NCBI GenBank assembly: GCA_963746275.1
Contig: CAVVAX010000033.1
Coordinates: 27,453 to 91,452 of the forward strand
Reading direction: 5' to 3'
Length of the DNA stretch: 64,000 nucleotides
From: JAEULH01 sp963746275
GTDB lineage: Bacteria > Pseudomonadota > Alphaproteobacteria > Rhodospirillales > Defluviicoccaceae
Shown here: in pieces, positions 60,863 through 64,000 of the stretch
How the letters are laid out: every line of letters begins with the position of its first letter
Position numbering within the stretch: position 1 is the stretch's first letter
Position numbers and translations under genes: made by a program
The notes under the pieces: generated by a model
Seen by the model: only the letters and a program-made list of their open reading frames with translations
What the model was told of the DNA's origin: nothing
The model's database searches: none

Positions 60863-61888
60863 TCAGCCGGGCTTGCGGCGGGCGAGGGGGTGCGAGCGCT
60901 GGACCAGGCTGTGCAGCCGGTCCGCCTGGACGTGGGTGTAGATTTGCGTGGTGCTGATATCGGCGTGGCCCAGCATTTGCTGTAGGCTGCGCAGGTCGGC
61001 GCCGTGGGCGAGCAGGTGGCTGGCGAAGGAATGGCGGATGACGTGGGGCGAGACCCTGGCCGGATCGAGGCCGGCGGCGACGGCGAGCTCCTTCAGCAAT
61101 TGGCCGAAACGGGCTCTGGTGAGGTGGCCGCTACGCGAGCGCGAGGGGAACAGGAAGGGAGAGCCGCTGCTGCCGGCGGTAGGCTTTTGCAAGGATCGGC
61201 GGTAGCGGGCGAGGCAGTCGATGGCCGGATCGGTCAGCGGAACCGTGCGTTCCCGCCCGCCCTTGCCACGCACGAGGAGCACGCGGCCGTCGCGCGAGAG
61301 CGCCGAAAGCGGCAGCCCAACGAGCTCGGACACCCGCAAGCCGGTGGCGTAGAGGACCTCCATCAGCGTGACCAGGCGCAAGCCCTCGGGCTCGGGCAGG
61401 TCGTGGGCGGCGAGCAGGAGCCGGTCCACCTCCTCCTCGCTCAAGTATTTGGGCAGGCGCAGCCCGCCGCGTGGCCGATCGACCAGCGCCATGGGATCGT
61501 CCTGGCGCAGGCCGTCGGCGAGGAGGAAGCGGAAGAACTGGCTCAGGGTGGAGGTGCGCCGCGCGGCGGTGCGGGGCGACAGGCCGGCGGCGGCGAGCCC
61601 GGCGAGGTAGCCGCGCACGGCGGCGGCATCCGCGGCTTCGGGCGCAACCCCGCAGCGCCGGGCGTAGGCGGCGAAGTCGCGCAGGTCGCGGCCGTAGGAG
61701 TCCAGCGTATTGCGCGCCGCGCCGCGCTCGGCCGCCATCATCTCGAGGAACGCTTCGATGTGGCGAGAGCCCGAGCCGGCCTCCGGCGCCGCGACAGCCC
61801 CCTCGCTCACTGGAGCTTGCGCAGCGCGGGGTAGAGTTCTCGATCTCGAACTCCTGGCCACGGAATTAGCCGCTGATGAGTTGGGCAA
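60863..61888 (-). CDS. xerD: Tyrosine recombinase XerD
   Basis: The 341-residue recombinase has a SAM-like N-terminal DNA-binding domain (HIEAFLEMMAAERGAARNTL) and the catalytic set: Arg in ATGLRVSELVGL, Lys in VRGKGGRERTV, His-x-x-Arg in SPHVIRHSFASHLL, His in LGHADISTTQIYTHV and the Tyr in that same motif. It resolves chromosome dimers at dif together with XerC. The first 40 residues are variable, and a start nearer residue 35 is possible. It overlaps the restriction enzyme gene by 23 bases. Confidence 0.92.
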   Translation of the reverse strand: MPNSSAANSVARSSRSRTLPRAAQAPVSEGAVAAPEAGSGSRHIEAFLEMMAAERGAARNTLDSYGRDLRDFAAYARRCGVAPEAADAAAVRGYLAGLAAAGLSPRTAARRTSTLSQFFRFLLADGLRQDDPMALVDRPRGGLRLPKYLSEEEVDRLLLAAHDLPEPEGLRLVTLMEVLYATGLRVSELVGLPLSALSRDGRVLLVRGKGGRERTVPLTDPAIDCLARYRRSLQKPTAGSSGSPFLFPSRSRSGHLTRARFGQLLKELAVAAGLDPARVSPHVIRHSFASHLLAHGADLRSLQQMLGHADISTTQIYTHVQADRLHSLVQRSHPLARRKPG

Positions 61889-62949
61889 GTCTTACGCTAG
61901 AAGTTGTACCGTCCCTCAGCTGAATGAGGCAATTCGGTTTCGAGACGAACCAGGCGAAGGATCCCCATGCAAGAGCGGAGACGGTCTTTCTGAATCCGGC
62001 CAATTCCCGGTCCTGGTATGCAGTGAGGAAAGCCACTTGGCCTCTCTGAAAGCCTGCCGCAGCGGTCAGGTCAAGCATCGCATCCTTCCGGCGGGCCGTG
62101 ACCGCGCCGTCCGTAGCAACCACCTCTACAAATACCAGCAGGGGTTCGGCCGGGCCAAGGTCAGCCAGAATCAGGTCGGGAAGGTTCTCATCCGCCTCGA
62201 TCCTGAGACCGATGGAACCAGCAAGCTTGTCATCACGAGCAATCACCTTGTTCCCGCTCTCGCTAAGCCACAAGATGGCAGGTTCAATGAGGAAGCGGGC
62301 GGTAAATTCCTCGACGACGGCCTTGGCGATGATCGAGCTGGGTCCGGGGGCAAGTATCCGGGTCTCCTTGTTTGGAAAGACAACAAGGACACCGGCTCTG
62401 CTTCCGGCGGCCCCAGCCAGCATAATCGAGACGCGCGCGAGCGCGCTCTTGCTTAGGTGCGCTGCCTGAAAAGCGGCAATGGCCTTTTCCAGCTTCTCGC
62501 CGTCAAGAGCCGGATTGAACAGGGCAGCGAAGTCGCTCCTGAGAGCATAGCGCGGCAGGCCGGATGTTGTCGGCAAGTCCTCACGCCGGGCGACGGCACC
62601 GACGGCGACCAGCCCATCGCGCAACGTCTCGTCGCGGATAGGCTCGCGGGTGTTGTCGGCGAACCAGCGCTTGCCGGGGGCCCGGAAGTTCTTTTTCAGG
62701 ACGCCATCAGCGTAAGCTTCGCGGGCGGCTTGGTCGGCCATGGCCGCCTGCTCCTCCGTCATGCGGTAGACGTGAACCGGCCCAAGATAGCGCCCCAGCC
62801 CTTCCACAGCACCGATGTAGAGCATGGTGAACACGGTGCTCGCGGCGAGCTCGCGCGTGCAGTAGAGCCGATTGAGCGTGCCCTCAGGGAAAATCAGGGG
62901 GAGCCGTTCGGCGACGACCCCTCGGGAAACATACAGCCGCGAGACTCAT
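61866..62949 (-). CDS. BsuBI/PstI-type restriction endonuclease, frameshift near the start
   Basis: The main frame reads MLYIGAVEGLGRYLGPVHVY, FADNTREPIRDETLRDGLVA, AFQAAHLSKSALARVSIM, LAPGPSSIIAKAVVEEF, WLSESGNKVIARDDKLA, IEADENLPDLILADLGP and EPLLVFVEVVATDGAVT. This is the BsuBI/PstI nuclease family, type II, cleaving CTGCAG in the known members. In the given sequence the open frame begins only at 62834. An ATG at 62949 with AERLPLIFPEGTLNRLY and CTRELAAS in a second frame would provide the normal N-terminus, so one extra base near 62915 is suspected. Confidence 0.85.
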
Positions 62950-63410
62950 GCCGTCTCAGCGGCATCGAGGGCGTAGAGCCGTCCGCACTCTGCCTCGATG
63001 CTGGCGCGCTCGGAATGGAGCGCACCAGCTCCGCCAACTCATTCAGCGCGGCTGGATCGGGCAGCGGCAGGGCCTCAAGCTCGTACGCGGAGACGGCAAC
63101 ACTCCCGCTCACACAGCGGAAGGCCCGGTCTGCGGCGACGCTGTTGAAAAATGCGGTAAGGACTTCAGGGGGCACCTTCGGTCTCTCCACAATTGGCCGG
63201 ACCATGTTGAGATGGTTTTCAATCACCACGGCCTGATGCTCGGCCAGAAAAGAGGGCGGCAGGGCCGCGGCAATCAGTCGCCGGTTCTGCTCCTTTGCGG
63301 TCGTGCGCTGCAACAGGACGCAAGGCGTCCGGGTCACCAGCCACTCGTCGGGCGCGAAAGGCTCGAATAGGGCTGGTGGTTCTTCTTCTCGGCGCGGCCA
63401 TCCGCCGTAA
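62946..63410 (-). pseudogene. DNA adenine methyltransferase C-terminal fragment, cut by the IS
   Basis: The fragment has FAPDEWLVTRTPCVLLQRTT, KEQNRRLIAAALPPSFLAEH, AVVIENHLNMVRPI and FFNSVAADRAFRCVSGSVAV, then SAYELEALPLPDPAALNEL, typical of the target-recognition end of Eco57I/PstI-like N6-adenine methylases. A frame change near 63000 leads to SERASIEAECGRLYALDAAE with a stop overlapping the restriction gene start (ATGA). The rest of the methylase is interrupted at 63411 by the IS left end. Any continuation would lie beyond the window. Confidence 0.78.
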
Positions 63411-63456
63411 CAGCCCGTTGACGAAGCTGGCTGGTTCTGACTCCCTGCACCCATAG
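63411..63456 (+). repeat. Extra tandem copy of the IS left end (46 bases)
   Basis: The 46 bases CAGCCCGTTGACGAAG...CACCCATAG are repeated directly at 63457-63502 with one base change. It contains the full terminal inverted repeat. The second copy continues into the transposase. A new element inserted 46 bases inside an older one, or a partial leftover end, would explain it. Confidence 0.8.
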
Positions 63457-64000
63457 CAGCCCGTTGACGAAGTTGGCTGGTTCTGACTCCCTGCACCCAT
63501 AGCGGTTCGAGGGATTGATCGACATGGCGCTGGGACGGCAAGGGGATCGGCAGGGTGATCTGGTCGTGACGTGGCGGGAGATGCCGCGATCACCCGGGCA
63601 CGTCTTTTACGATCGGCTGCAGGCGGTTCTGATCGATGCCGGCTTCGACACCTTCGCCGAGACGGCGTGCAAGCCGTACTACGCGGCGAAGATGGGCGCC
63701 GTCGATCCCGCCGGGGCGGTACTTCCGGATGCACATGGTCGGCTACTTCGAGGGCATCGAACTTCCGAACGCGGGATCGAGTGGCGCTGTGCGAGACTTC
63801 GCTCTCGCTGAGGGACTTTCTGCGCCTTGAGACAACCGCCCGGGTGCCGGACCACTCGTGGCTGTCGAAGACGCGGAGCCGCCTGCCGCATGAGGTCCAC
63901 GAGGCGGTCTTCGGCTGGGTGCTGTCGCTGATCGCGGAGCGCGGTCTGGTGAAGGGCGATCGGATCGGGGTGGACGCCTCGACCATGGAGGCCAACGCGG
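63457..64000 (+). mobile_element. Second copy of the IS, 5' part only (window edge)
   Basis: It is nearly identical to 7578-8121 of the first copy. The transposase start is ATG 63525. Three 2-base changes (a loss near 63695, gains near 63760 and near 63795) break the reading frame and leave the net frame shifted by two bases, so this copy cannot encode the intact protein as given. The 3' part is not in the window. Confidence 0.9.

Overview
The window is high-GC DNA from an alphaproteobacterium, most likely a Rhodospirillales-type diazotroph. The main clues are a draT-draG pair divergent from nifHDK (the Rhodospirillum/Azospirillum arrangement), a nif-specific ferredoxin III, fixABCX, a class II (CP4-like) AroA and a malyl-CoA lyase. 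Glycogen synthase and glycogen phosphorylase are adjacent, so a glycogen-storing lineage (for example Defluviicoccus-like) is possible, but this cannot be settled from the window.

Layout. 0-7 kb: tail of a patatin-like lipase, a GntP-type permease, a cobalamin riboswitch followed by the cobalt importer cbiMNQO, aroA (minus), an acidic zinc-finger-like FYDLN protein and tRNA-Ala(GGC). 7-9.7 kb: an AT-richer accessory patch with an orphan ORF, a complete IS with 4-bp target duplication, and a decayed beta-carbonic anhydrase. 9.7-16.5 kb: trmJ, cimA, a hexapeptide acyltransferase, an MFS exporter, a histone-deacetylase-like amidohydrolase, a cold-shock protein and a broken MazEF-type pair. 16.7-25.3 kb: isoprenoid genes xseB-ispA-dxs-tlyA, then glgP and glgA. 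25.4-28.7 kb: a divergent LysR/pirin pair, an AI-2E-type permease and dodecin. 28.7-38.6 kb: a five-gene minus-strand operon of two TonB receptors, a YfiR protein, a CHASE8-type hybrid kinase and a REC-PAS-GGDEF-EAL protein. 38.7-56 kb: the nitrogen-fixation island draG-draT / nifHDK-nifENX-DUF269-fdxB-nifQ / iscA-nifV-nifW-fixABCX, with sigma-54 promoters and NifA boxes. 56-62 kb: HerA-like ATPase, galE, accA, malyl-CoA lyase, xerD. 62-64 kb: a PstI/BsuBI-type restriction-modification locus whose methylase is cut by a second copy of the IS.

How the genes work together. NifH, NifDK and the NifEN/NifX/NifQ/NifV cofactor factors form nitrogenase, FixABCX and FdxB supply electrons, and DraT/DraG switch NifH off and on by ADP-ribosylation of an arginine. 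The cobalt importer is placed under B12 feedback. The 28.7-38.6 kb operon looks like an envelope-to-c-di-GMP pathway and is the best candidate for an unusual system.

Quality caveat. At least fifteen otherwise well-conserved genes carry one or more apparent frameshifts, mostly single extra bases. Residual sequencing error is the simplest explanation for most of them, so 'broken' calls and the apparent NifN-NifX fusion need to be read with that in mind.
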